In this document: in pieces, positions 1 through 7,084 of the stretch
Numbering within the stretch: position 1 is the first letter of the stretch
How the letters are laid out: every line of letters begins with the position of its first letter
Origin: an uncultured Clostridia bacterium
Lineage (GTDB): Bacteria; Bacillota; Clostridia; Christensenellales; UBA1242
Direction: 5' to 3'
DNA: 14,817 bases
Assembly (NCBI GenBank): GCA_947589615.1
Contig: CANQBU010000014.1
Span: 1-14,817 of the forward strand
Program-made: the position numbers and the translations under genes
Notes under the pieces: model-generated
Database searches by the model: none
Told to the model about the DNA's origin: nothing
Seen by the model: the letters and a program-made list of their open reading frames with translations, nothing else

Positions 1-91
1 ACAATGTATCGTCTTGATATGTATGAGGAAGTCTTGTTTGAATATCATTTAATATTTGCCTTACTGTGGTTCTACTTACCATATATCCCAT
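1..91 (-). CDS. Partial phage structural protein, candidate head-tail connector (N-terminus only)
   Basis: Thirty codons run from an ATG to the left edge, so the gene continues outside the window. The ATG follows a strong GGAGG site with good spacing, and that site overlaps the TAG stop of the preceding collar gene, which indicates translational coupling in one operon. The visible residues (start MGYMVSRTTVRQILNDIQ, then RLPHTYQDDTL) look like the opening helices of head-completion/connector proteins, which often begin with a short helix and a 'RLxxxYxDxxL' turn. That resemblance and the position after the capsid gene are the only grounds for the function; the gene itself is well supported. 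An unrelated tail protein is possible. Confidence 0.5.
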   Translation of the reverse strand, partial: MGYMVSRTTVRQILNDIQTRLPHTYQDDTL

Positions 92-103
92 ACAAAACAC
101 CTC

Positions 104-595
104 CTATCTTGCTCTAATAATATATTTCGTACTATTTTCAGTTGTTAAATTAGGAACAGTAAATGTAGAAGGTAAATCTTCATTCTCACCATTTAAAGCT
201 ACATATAAGTTTCTATATTCTTCTGTATTTACAGTTTGGCCTTTACATTCTAAATATCCATTTGGAATATCTTGCCCTGCATACTCTATAACTGCTCCTA
301 TTGGTGCAAATTCTGGAAATTGTATTATTTTAACATCTTTTATTTTTGAATCTGCACTATTACCTATAAAAACTACTTCATTAGCTTTAAATAATGTATT
401 TGAATAGTAATAATTGCCTTTAGGCACAAATATGTATCTTGCTCCTACTTCTATAGCGTCATATATTGCTTGTTGAATATTTAATCTATTATCAGTCATT
501 CCATCTCCAACAACGTTATAGTTTTGAAGCGGTACTATACCGAAAGTATAGAAAAATAGATTTTTTAATTCACTCATTCTTAAATCATCTCTCAT
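104..595 (-). CDS. Tail collar-domain protein with a truncated pectate-lyase-like N-terminal segment
   Basis: 163 residues. Residues about 26 to 85 (NVVGDGMTDNRLNIQQAI, then VPKGNYYYSNTL) match the start of the pectate-lyase-3 beta-helix family common in phage tailspikes, where the 'GDGxTDN' turn opens the helix. From about residue 95 the protein switches to a phage tail-collar domain (APIGAVIEYAG, PNGYLECKGQ, a late LPSTFTVPNL). The beta-helix would normally run for several hundred residues, so this is either a minimal adaptor or a deletion fusion. The start is set by AGGAGG about 8 bases upstream, and the preceding fibre gene's TAG overlaps that site. It probably sits at the tail tip with the fibre. 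Enzymatic activity is unlikely, because the catalytic part of the helix is missing. Confidence 0.8.
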   Translation of the reverse strand: MRDDLRMSELKNLFFYTFGIVPLQNYNVVGDGMTDNRLNIQQAIYDAIEVGARYIFVPKGNYYYSNTLFKANEVVFIGNSADSKIKDVKIIQFPEFAPIGAVIEYAGQDIPNGYLECKGQTVNTEEYRNLYVALNGENEDLPSTFTVPNLTTENSTKYIIRAR

Positions 596-606
596 TTTTA
601 AACCTC

Positions 607-2550
607 CTAACCATAATATGTTTTTCCGTTATAACTCAAGCCTATTAAATCTTTTTCATTAGGATTTGGATAATAATAATAGAAAATTCCATTAGTTGAA
701 TCATGTGCTAAGACTCTACTATTTAATATGTCAAAAGTTGGCATTGCTCCATTTTCAGTAATTGGTAACTCAGAAGATACTATTTGCCATTCGGCATCTA
801 AGTTTAAAAGATCTACTTTATAGCAATTTAAATATTGGTATCCTAGTTTTGGACTAATCACATATTTATCATTTCGACTAAAGAATCCATAATTATATTC
901 GTTATTACTTCCATCAAATGGAACTACTTTTGTGTCTGACATCTTAATTAAATTTATTGTTTTTTCAATAATGTCATATTCTACCTTGTGAGGTTTTCCA
1001 TTAAAAATTGCAAAGTTTTCTTCACTATTAATCAACATTTGAGAACATCGTGAACCATCATTAAAATTACCACTTGTTACAAATCTAAAATGATCTAATA
1101 AAATTAAACATGCTGTTCCATAATATGGTGTACAAATTAAAAATCTGTCATTTTTACTAAATCTAAAAGAACTCATAACGTTATTACCCCAACTAGATCC
1201 TATATCTGCATAAAGTAAATCACTTCCTGAATCTAAAAACCATGATAATTTTTGAATATATACTTTACCAGAAGTAAGTGTTCCTACAAAATAAGCAATT
1301 GTAGAAGGATCTGTATTGCTATAACAAATAGAACCATAATCACGACTTGGATTATTAATAACAATCTTTTTCTTCCATACATCTCCTGATAAGCCTTCTG
1401 GACTGGTTACTCCAATTGCACCATTTTCATTATTTCCTCGTACATCAAATAGGAAATTATAGATTGCAACATCTGTTCCTATAGAAATTTGAAAAATATT
1501 TGCCCAATAATTTAATGGTGATGCTGCAATACAATTTATAGTTCCTTCTATTTCTAGTTCTGACAAAGTATATGAAAATTTTTTAGTTAAATCTTTATGA
1601 TAAATCTGATTGGTAGACGATAAATTATATATAACTATTTCATCTTTAATTCCCTCTGTTCTTTTTCTATCTGCAATAATATAATCTCCATAAACAGCAG
1701 TATGAATAAATCCTATTCTGGCATTTGAGCCTCCATTTTTCACAATAGAAATACTTGGATCAACATTACATTCTCCTCCTATCAAAACTCCTGCTTCTCC
1801 ATATATTTCACTAGCAACTACTTCATTGTTTCCTAAAATAACCCCTCCTGTAGAAGAGCCTCCTTCTGGTACTAAAGTTCCATGTATTTTATTACCATTT
1901 ACATATGCAGTATAACCTTGTAACAATTTATCTGGTGTAGCATTAGCGTCAGATGTATCAATATATCCATCTGGAATGACTACTAATGGTTCAGAACTTC
2001 CACCAGTTTCAATTTTTCTTATATTAGAAGCCATTTCACCAAACGTATCTGTAGCAGAGGTTGAAACTCCTTTGTCAGTAATAGCCTCTGCTATCTTCTT
2101 TTTTCCATTACTGACAGATTGAAAAAGTTCATCAGTTGTTCCGTTTAGTTCTTCAATAGCATCTGTTACTGTCTTAAAGTTTTCGTTTACATCTTGCACA
2201 ACGCCATCTATTTTATTGCTACAATTAGTATGACATGCTTCTATTTGCTGTGTTAGTTTCTGTTCTAATGCTGTTATATCTGTATCTTTAGCAAAATCAC
2301 TAAAATCTTGATTTCTAATCATAGTATTTGTATATTCTTTTGCTTCGTTCAATTTAGCAGCATCTTGTTGATCTATATATTTCTTTAAAGAAGCTTCTTT
2401 ATTGTCATGATAATCTTGTACGTATTTTTCAGTTGCATATTCTTCAGCAGGAATACCACCTAAATGAAGAGAATCGTTTGCAAGATTAGCATCTGTTTTG
2501 CCTTGAGAACTAGCATTATAATTACTTATTTCTTCATAAGATTTTGGCAT
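607..2550 (-). CDS. Phage tail fibre / receptor-binding-like protein
   Basis: 647 residues from the ATG (MPKSYEEISNYN) preceded by AAGGAG; a longer reading from an upstream TTG lacks its own site. The N-terminal third is polar and helical with likely coiled coil (about residues 45 to 150), as in trimeric fibre shafts. Two modules recurrent in Firmicutes phage fibres follow: a GKKKIAEAITDKGV...FGEMASNIRKI segment near residues 150 to 180 and an ATPDKLLQGYTAYVNG...IHGTL segment near 205 to 230. After a Gly/Ser linker, the C-terminal 400 residues are beta-rich with repeated aromatic-aspartate turns (RFSKNDRFLI, SRNDKYVISP) that suggest a beta-propeller-like receptor-binding head. It lies directly downstream of the capsid gene, behind a hairpin, and is coupled to the collar gene. 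The fibre role is inferred from architecture; the receptor is unknown. Confidence 0.8.
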   Translation of the reverse strand: MPKSYEEISNYNASSQGKTDANLANDSLHLGGIPAEEYATEKYVQDYHDNKEASLKKYIDQQDAAKLNEAKEYTNTMIRNQDFSDFAKDTDITALEQKLTQQIEACHTNCSNKIDGVVQDVNENFKTVTDAIEELNGTTDELFQSVSNGKKKIAEAITDKGVSTSATDTFGEMASNIRKIETGGSSEPLVVIPDGYIDTSDANATPDKLLQGYTAYVNGNKIHGTLVPEGGSSTGGVILGNNEVVASEIYGEAGVLIGGECNVDPSISIVKNGGSNARIGFIHTAVYGDYIIADRKRTEGIKDEIVIYNLSSTNQIYHKDLTKKFSYTLSELEIEGTINCIAASPLNYWANIFQISIGTDVAIYNFLFDVRGNNENGAIGVTSPEGLSGDVWKKKIVINNPSRDYGSICYSNTDPSTIAYFVGTLTSGKVYIQKLSWFLDSGSDLLYADIGSSWGNNVMSSFRFSKNDRFLICTPYYGTACLILLDHFRFVTSGNFNDGSRCSQMLINSEENFAIFNGKPHKVEYDIIEKTINLIKMSDTKVVPFDGSNNEYNYGFFSRNDKYVISPKLGYQYLNCYKVDLLNLDAEWQIVSSELPITENGAMPTFDILNSRVLAHDSTNGIFYYYYPNPNEKDLIGLSYNGKTYYG

Positions 2551-2577
2551 CTGTTCATTCTCCTTTCTTAAAAGTAA

Positions 2578-2602
2578 GGGAAGCAAAAATATTTTGCCTC
2601 CC
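2578..2602 (-). terminator. Hairpin between capsid and fibre genes, partial terminator
   Basis: An 11-base-pair stem with a 3-base loop, complete on the minus transcript if one G-U pair is allowed (GGGAGGCAAAA against its partner). It lies about 24 bases past the capsid stop codon. The downstream tract is pyrimidine-rich (UUACUUUU) but not a full U-run, so partial termination or 3'-end protection of the abundant capsid message is more likely than a complete stop. Confidence 0.55.
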
Positions 2603-2625
2603 TATTTCTTGTTTAATCTGTTTTT

Positions 2626-3555
2626 TTAAACAGCTACACCTTTAGAACCTACTAGTCCTCTCCAATCGCAATATCCTACGTCAAAACGAGTATAACCATA
2701 CATATTGTAGTCCATTTGATCTTGTATCTTTTCTGAACCGAATATTGGCTCTTCTCTTCTTAGGAATAGTAAATTATCAAGACTTGTATCTTGGATAAAC
2801 CATGGTTTCATAGTTCCTTCTGGATCAGACAAATTATCCCATACTCTTACTGTTAAGTTTGGAACAGTATTAACATCATTATTATTTGTTCCAGCTTGTA
2901 AAATAGAATTTACAATAGCTTTTGCGGTAAACTCTAATTCTGGACATACCACTAATTGTGTTGCTGAAGCAGAAATTAAAATACCTGCTTCGTCTTTTTG
3001 CAATCTCATTAATGTTAATGCTGCTTTTAATGATTCATCTGTTAAAGGTCCTTCTATAAGATTAGAACATTCAGATTCAGAATTAATTAATGGGTGGTCT
3101 TTTGCAAATAGTGCTTTTCCGTCATAGCCAGTATTGTCAAAACCTTTTAAGATTACACTTGCTGACTCTGCTTCCTCTGTTGCTCTTAAACCTCTACCAA
3201 GTCCTTTAGCAGAACCGCCTTTACCGATACCTTTCATAACATTGTATAAATCATCTTGTACTAATTCCCAGGTTAATTGATATGCTTTGTCATATCTCTT
3301 AGCCTCGAAAGAAGCAACTTCTCCTTCGTCAAATTTGTCATGATTGAATTTACTTCCTTCTGTGTTTGTTTGCCACAAACCAAATGCTCCTAAATGAGGA
3401 TATGTTTGCTTTTTAGCATTCATTTTGTCAGTTTTAAAAATGTTTTTATACATTAATGGTTTTTCATTGTAACTATCGAAAAATATTTTTTTGTGAATTG
3501 GTGTTAACAATTCAGCGAAATTGTCTCTTGTCATCATTGCTGCTTCTGTTGCCAT
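2626..3555 (-). CDS. Phage major capsid protein, Mu gpT-like (HK97 fold)
   Basis: 309 residues, the usual length for this family. The segment GKALFAKDHPLINSES near residue 147, followed by 'LTDESLKAAL..MRLQKDEAG' and 'TQLVVCPELEFTAKAI', is the pattern of Mu gpT-type and related major head subunits, which build the icosahedral shell. The C-terminus (YNMYGYTRFDVGYCDWRGLVG) ends in a beta-strand typical of the P-domain. It follows portal, zinc-finger and scaffold genes, the standard head order, and there is no separate prohead protease. Translation starts at an ATG behind AGGAG, and this site lies inside a perfect hairpin (see 3567..3600). The call of capsid protein is firm; the exact family is inferred from memory of conserved motifs. 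Confidence 0.88.
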   Translation of the reverse strand: MATEAAMMTRDNFAELLTPIHKKIFFDSYNEKPLMYKNIFKTDKMNAKKQTYPHLGAFGLWQTNTEGSKFNHDKFDEGEVASFEAKRYDKAYQLTWELVQDDLYNVMKGIGKGGSAKGLGRGLRATEEAESASVILKGFDNTGYDGKALFAKDHPLINSESECSNLIEGPLTDESLKAALTLMRLQKDEAGILISASATQLVVCPELEFTAKAIVNSILQAGTNNNDVNTVPNLTVRVWDNLSDPEGTMKPWFIQDTSLDNLLFLRREEPIFGSEKIQDQMDYNMYGYTRFDVGYCDWRGLVGSKGVAV

Positions 3556-3566
3556 AATAAATCAAC

Positions 3567-3600
3567 TCCTATATTTTAAAATTTAGTAGTAAATATAGGA
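3567..3600 (-). promoter_or_regulatory. Hairpin covering the capsid gene ribosome binding site
   Basis: A perfect 10-base inverted repeat (TCCTATATTT / AAATATAGGA) flanks a 14-base loop in the 5' leader of the capsid gene. The capsid-proximal arm contains AGGA of the AGGAG ribosome binding site, which is 11 bases before the ATG. Folding would hide the site. This suggests control of capsid translation by RNA structure, by upstream translation of the scaffold gene, or by a binding protein. The structure is seen directly; the control is inferred. Confidence 0.55.
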
Positions 3601-3615
3601 AAAAGCTTTTAAAAA

Positions 3616-4386
3616 TCACTTTACTTTCTTTTTGCTATATTCATTATATTGTTTGATTGAATTAGCATTTTTTGCAGCTAAATAATCATTAATATCCATT
3701 CCTGCTGCTTTTGCTAAAGCATATTCTGCTGTTGTAGCTTTTACTTTTGGAGTAGTATTTTCAACTGCTCCTCCTGCATTAGAATTGATATTACCTAGAA
3801 TTTCTTTTCTTGCTTGATTATTTTGTATTTTTGCTTCTACTTTTCTAGTTATTTCGCTGTTAGAATTTGCTGTTTTGTTATAGCTTACTGCATAATACGC
3901 TTGTTCGATACTCAAACCTTTGTCGACTAATGGTTTTATTTCATCTTCAAACTCTACTATGTCATTAAAGCTATTTTCTTTTGACTTTTCTAACAACTCA
4001 TTTTTGAACTTTATATCTGCTAATTCTTTTTCTAATTTTTTAGATCCAGATTGCTTTTTATCGATTGCTCCTGCAATAGATTTTGCAATACTTTCTTCTA
4101 CGCCACTTTCAATAAGTTCATCAAGAGTTGTTTTTTCTTGAGCTTTTGATGCATCTTCTAAAGCAGAAAGTCTAGCTTCAAATTCTTTATTTTTCTTTTC
4201 CGCTTCTTTTCTTGCTCTTCTTTCAGCATTTAAACTCCTTTTCAATGATTCTTTTTCCTCATCTACCACAGTAGTTTGTTCTGTGGCTGTATTGTTTTCT
4301 TGTACTTCATCTACCTCTGGTAATGTTATAGAATCACCTCCTGAATTGATTGTTCCTAAATCAATTCCTTCTTGCTCATTCTCCAT
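3616..4386 (-). CDS. Phage capsid scaffold-like protein
   Basis: 256 residues, acidic and Gln/Asn-rich at the N-terminus, then a charged coiled coil (about residues 44 to 80, rich in K, E, R, A), a long helical middle (about 110 to 175) and a basic tail ending SKKKVK. This acidic-coil-basic layout, and the position directly before the major capsid gene, is characteristic of internal scaffolding proteins, which guide shell assembly and are later removed; the basic tail commonly contacts the coat protein. No protease motif is visible. The start ATG follows AAAGGAG. The 120-base region upstream carries three direct repeats. Sequence identity among scaffolds is low, so the call rests on composition and synteny. 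Confidence 0.75.
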   Translation of the reverse strand: MENEQEGIDLGTINSGGDSITLPEVDEVQENNTATEQTTVVDEEKESLKRSLNAERRARKEAEKKNKEFEARLSALEDASKAQEKTTLDELIESGVEESIAKSIAGAIDKKQSGSKKLEKELADIKFKNELLEKSKENSFNDIVEFEDEIKPLVDKGLSIEQAYYAVSYNKTANSNSEITRKVEAKIQNNQARKEILGNINSNAGGAVENTTPKVKATTAEYALAKAAGMDINDYLAAKNANSIKQYNEYSKKKVK

Positions 4387-4403
4387 AATGTTCTCCTTTC
4401 CAT

Positions 4404-4488
4404 TTTTTAGCCAGGTTTTGTCCTCAAAAGATTTTTGGCCAGGTTTACTCCTCTAATTTAATTTGATTTTTAGCCAGGTTTTCTCCTC
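4404..4488. repeat. Three imperfect 22-base direct repeats upstream of the scaffold gene
   Basis: Copies lie at 4404-4425, 4432-4453 and 4467-4488 (plus-strand consensus TTTTTAGCCAGGTTTTCTCC, ending TC). Copies 1 and 3 differ at one position and copy 2 at three. Starts are 28 and 35 bases apart. On the coding strand each copy begins with a ribosome-binding-site-like GAGGA followed by AAACCTGGC and an A-run, but no ATG follows any of them closely and their reading frames differ. They look like repeated binding sites in DNA or in the scaffold 5' leader rather than coding repeats. Confidence 0.75.
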
Positions 4489-4511
4489 TATATATTAAAA
4501 TTAATTAATAT

Positions 4512-4880
4512 CTATTTATCTTGATGTGTTTTTAAATGTACTGAAAGCCCTGCTTTGTTTTTAAAAGTTTTTTGACATACAGGGCAAGTAAATTCATTAC
4601 TTACAATATTCTCTTCTTTGTTGTCGATTTTAGGCGTTTCTATAATGTCTTCTTCTTTTTGTCCAATATCTTTAACAATATAAGTTTGTCCCGCTTGTTT
4701 TATAAGTAATAATGTATCCTTTCCACAATCAGGACACTTAATTTCATCTACATGTCTAACAGCTCCACCATAAAACTTATCATCATTAATACGTTGCAAT
4801 TTTTTCATGTCTTTAATTACAAATTCATGGCCACACTCACATTTAGTTGTTCCTTTAATTTTATAGCCTTTTAAATCCAT
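4512..4880 (-). CDS. Small zinc-binding protein with N-terminal zinc ribbon and C-terminal C2H2 finger
   Basis: 122 residues. The N-terminal part has CECGHEF near residue 14 and CPDCGK near residue 49, a two-knuckle zinc ribbon. A 30-residue acidic linker leads to a classical C2H2 finger at residues 97 to 119 (CPVC, then KTFKNKAGLSVHLKTH; spacing C-x2-C-x12-H-x3-H). C2H2 fingers usually bind nucleic acid. The gene lies between portal and scaffold, starts behind GAGGAG that overlaps the portal's last codons, and is followed by the triple repeat. It may be a DNA- or RNA-binding regulator or a head-assembly accessory. The zinc motifs are clear; the role is unknown. Confidence 0.8.
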   Translation of the reverse strand: MDLKGYKIKGTTKCECGHEFVIKDMKKLQRINDDKFYGGAVRHVDEIKCPDCGKDTLLLIKQAGQTYIVKDIGQKEEDIIETPKIDNKEENIVSNEFTCPVCQKTFKNKAGLSVHLKTHQDK

Positions 4881-4882
4881 TT

Positions 4883-6808
4883 CTATACTCCTCTCATATA
4901 AGATGTTTGTACATTTCCATTAGCATTTAGTCCCTCAATATTAGCATTTTGTTCTTGTGTTATAGGAACTTGTTGTTGTATTTGTTTCAACAGTTCATTA
5001 TCAAATATTTGTAGTTCTTGTTGTTCCTCTAAGCTTTCTGGTACTTCCTGAATATTTAATCCTACACTTTTAGCTAGATATTTTCTATATTCTTTTGTGC
5101 TAATTGCTTTATCAATAAAAGATTGTCTTACTATTGAATGTCTGTAGGCACGATTATTTGGAAGTCCAGCTCCAACTGATACAGATAAATCAAACATTAC
5201 TTGTCTTGTTTCTCCATCGTCTGATTGCATATATTTATAGTCTTCTTCTTTTGCATCTGGATTCTTCTCTTTATATGTTTTTCTATAATCAGTATCACTC
5301 TCTATTAATACAGGAACTCTATTTAATGTATCTGGATTAAAAGAAGTAAAATCATCTTGTCCATTTTCTCCTGTAATTTTAAATAGCATTGTCGTATTCC
5401 AATTTAAAAGTGCAAGTTCTATTGCATATTCAAATATGTCTGATAATGTTTCTTGTAGTAATCCCTTTTTATGCTCTATCATTGAATTGCCACTATTCTG
5501 TAAAGCTAAACTTTCTGTAGCTGTGTCAATTCCGTTTTGCTGTTTACCAATCATTTGATCAGAAAATCTAGTAATAATTTGTCTATCGTTATTAATTAAT
5601 TCTGTTCTCTTATTTAGTATGTATGTTGGCATACTAGGAGGATTAAGCCACTTAAATCCATTAATATCGTTTGTAGGAAGTATTTGTCCTGGAGTATTTA
5701 CTATTTTCTCTGGATCAATTCCAGAACTATTAGATACAACTCCCATAGGATTTCCTGTAAGTCTTGCATTTCTTTGAATACTATCATCTATTTCATCTAT
5801 TTGGTCTGATACTGGAAGTAATAACTCTGCACTTGCTTTTCCCCATACTGTATTTTCTCTATACATATCTGGTGTCAAAAAGTAAGGATATTTTGTATTA
5901 GGAAATAATTCTAATTCTTCTGGTTTTACCTTGTCTGCTTCTTCTTTCTTTCCTTCTTCTAATAATTTAGTTTGCTTATCTATTGCTTCATCTATTTTTT
6001 TCTGGTTATATTCTTTTAATTTCTTTTTAGTATCTCTTAAAACAACTCCGTCACCAGACATCTCTACAAGTCTTAGTTTTAATACTCCATTTTCTTTATA
6101 TCTAGTCCAGATTAACAAATGAACATATTGATCTTCCTCGTTTTCAATAATCAAATTTTGTACTGGATCTAAGTTCGGAATAATTGCACTTGCTAATTCT
6201 TCTCCAAACTCTACTTTAGCAGAATAAATTGATCTAGCTTTTGCTTCAATAATATATTGTGCTTCCTGAATATCATAAACATCTGTTATAGCTGGATCTA
6301 TGAATAATTTAGAAGGGTGTATCGGTTCAATACATGGCATTCCTTTTCCATCTAGCTTATCAAAATCCCATAGAACTCTAAATATACCAGTACCAGTCAT
6401 CTCTCTACGTCTTTCATGAACTTCTATTTTTCTATACATCTTGTTTCTATCTTTAATAAAATCCGCTAGTACTCTTACTTGATCACAAAAAGGTCTATCT
6501 CCTGGTTCTCGTGGATCTACTTGAATTGCTATGGTTTGATCACAAAGAAGAGCTGTCTTTCCTTCTATGTTGGAATTAGTGATATTAGTATTAGGAGCGG
6601 GTTCATCATCTTCTCCATATTCAAAGTCGCCCTCCCAATATTTTGCTATATCTTCCCATTTTTTAGTTAGACCAAGTCGCTGTTTATCATTATATGCACG
6701 TCTATACCATACTAAGAATTGTTCCGCTTCTTCTATTTCTTTTTCAGACATAATTGTTTTTCTTCTAGCCCTTTTTTCTTCAATAACATCTTCTAAATTA
6801 TCTTCCAC
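4883..6808 (-). CDS. Phage portal protein, P22-like family
   Basis: 641 residues. Portal proteins form the dodecameric ring at one head vertex through which terminase pumps DNA. The N-terminal third (EEAEQFLVWYRRAYNDKQR, WEDIAKYWEGDF, then DQTIAIQVDPREPGDRPF and HERRREMTGTGIFRVLWDF) has the stem/clip pattern of P22-like portals. The middle segment FLTPDMYRENTVWGKASAEL followed by a DEIDDSIQ helix is likewise typical, and the tail is Gln-rich (LKQIQQQVPITQEQ). The start is GTG behind AAGGAAG, giving the full N-terminal helix; an internal ATG at residue 20 has no site. It lies between terminase and scaffold, as expected. An HK97-type portal would be shorter and is less likely. Confidence 0.85.
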   Translation of the reverse strand: MEDNLEDVIEEKRARRKTIMSEKEIEEAEQFLVWYRRAYNDKQRLGLTKKWEDIAKYWEGDFEYGEDDEPAPNTNITNSNIEGKTALLCDQTIAIQVDPREPGDRPFCDQVRVLADFIKDRNKMYRKIEVHERRREMTGTGIFRVLWDFDKLDGKGMPCIEPIHPSKLFIDPAITDVYDIQEAQYIIEAKARSIYSAKVEFGEELASAIIPNLDPVQNLIIENEEDQYVHLLIWTRYKENGVLKLRLVEMSGDGVVLRDTKKKLKEYNQKKIDEAIDKQTKLLEEGKKEEADKVKPEELELFPNTKYPYFLTPDMYRENTVWGKASAELLLPVSDQIDEIDDSIQRNARLTGNPMGVVSNSSGIDPEKIVNTPGQILPTNDINGFKWLNPPSMPTYILNKRTELINNDRQIITRFSDQMIGKQQNGIDTATESLALQNSGNSMIEHKKGLLQETLSDIFEYAIELALLNWNTTMLFKITGENGQDDFTSFNPDTLNRVPVLIESDTDYRKTYKEKNPDAKEEDYKYMQSDDGETRQVMFDLSVSVGAGLPNNRAYRHSIVRQSFIDKAISTKEYRKYLAKSVGLNIQEVPESLEEQQELQIFDNELLKQIQQQVPITQEQNANIEGLNANGNVQTSYMRGV

Positions 6809-6811
6809 CGA

Positions 6812-7084
6812 CTATTCTTCCTTTCTTGGTTTTATTTCTATTCCATTTTTAGGTTTAACTGGTTCATATAGTCCATCTTGATTCTTATACTTTTTATAAT
6901 TTTCTCTACCTTGTAGAATATTGTCGAATTTTGCCTGTGATATAGAACTATGTTCTCTTTTAACTTTTTTATCGTTATTGTTAGGTGTCTGTATAAGTTT
7001 TTGTATTTTATTATTTATCTCTACTAAGCAAACTACATTTATGATTGTTATAATTATTAAGATCATTATTAATATTTCTATCAT
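6812..7084 (-). CDS. Small membrane-anchored protein of unknown function
   Basis: 90 residues. The first 23 residues are almost all Ile, Leu, Met and Val and form one transmembrane segment or uncleaved signal anchor; the rest is polar and basic (KKVKREHS, KYKNQDG, KPRKEE). Its ATG overlaps the TGA of terminase in an ATGA junction, and it ends 3 bases before the portal start, so it belongs to the packaging operon. Such a protein could tether a component to the cytoplasmic face or be a minor virion protein. No family is recognised. Confidence 0.7.
   Translation of the reverse strand: MIEILIMILIIITIINVVCLVEINNKIQKLIQTPNNNDKKVKREHSSISQAKFDNILQGRENYKKYKNQDGLYEPVKPKNGIEIKPRKEE

Noticed and set aside
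66..407. Plus-strand open frame antisense to the collar gene
   Set aside because: No ribosome binding site, no recognisable domain, and the minus-strand frame has clear family motifs.
2551..2586. TTG start extending the fibre protein by 12 residues
   Set aside because: The extension covers the AAGGAG binding site of the ATG at 2550, and its sequence (MLPLLLRKENEQ) is the translated leader.
4404..4488. CRISPR-like reading of the three 22-base repeats
   Set aside because: Only three copies with 6- and 13-base gaps and no cas genes; spacers are too short and unequal.
6479..6881. Plus-strand open frames opposite the portal N-terminus
   Set aside because: Shadows of the portal coding frame; low-complexity hydrophobic product and no start signal.
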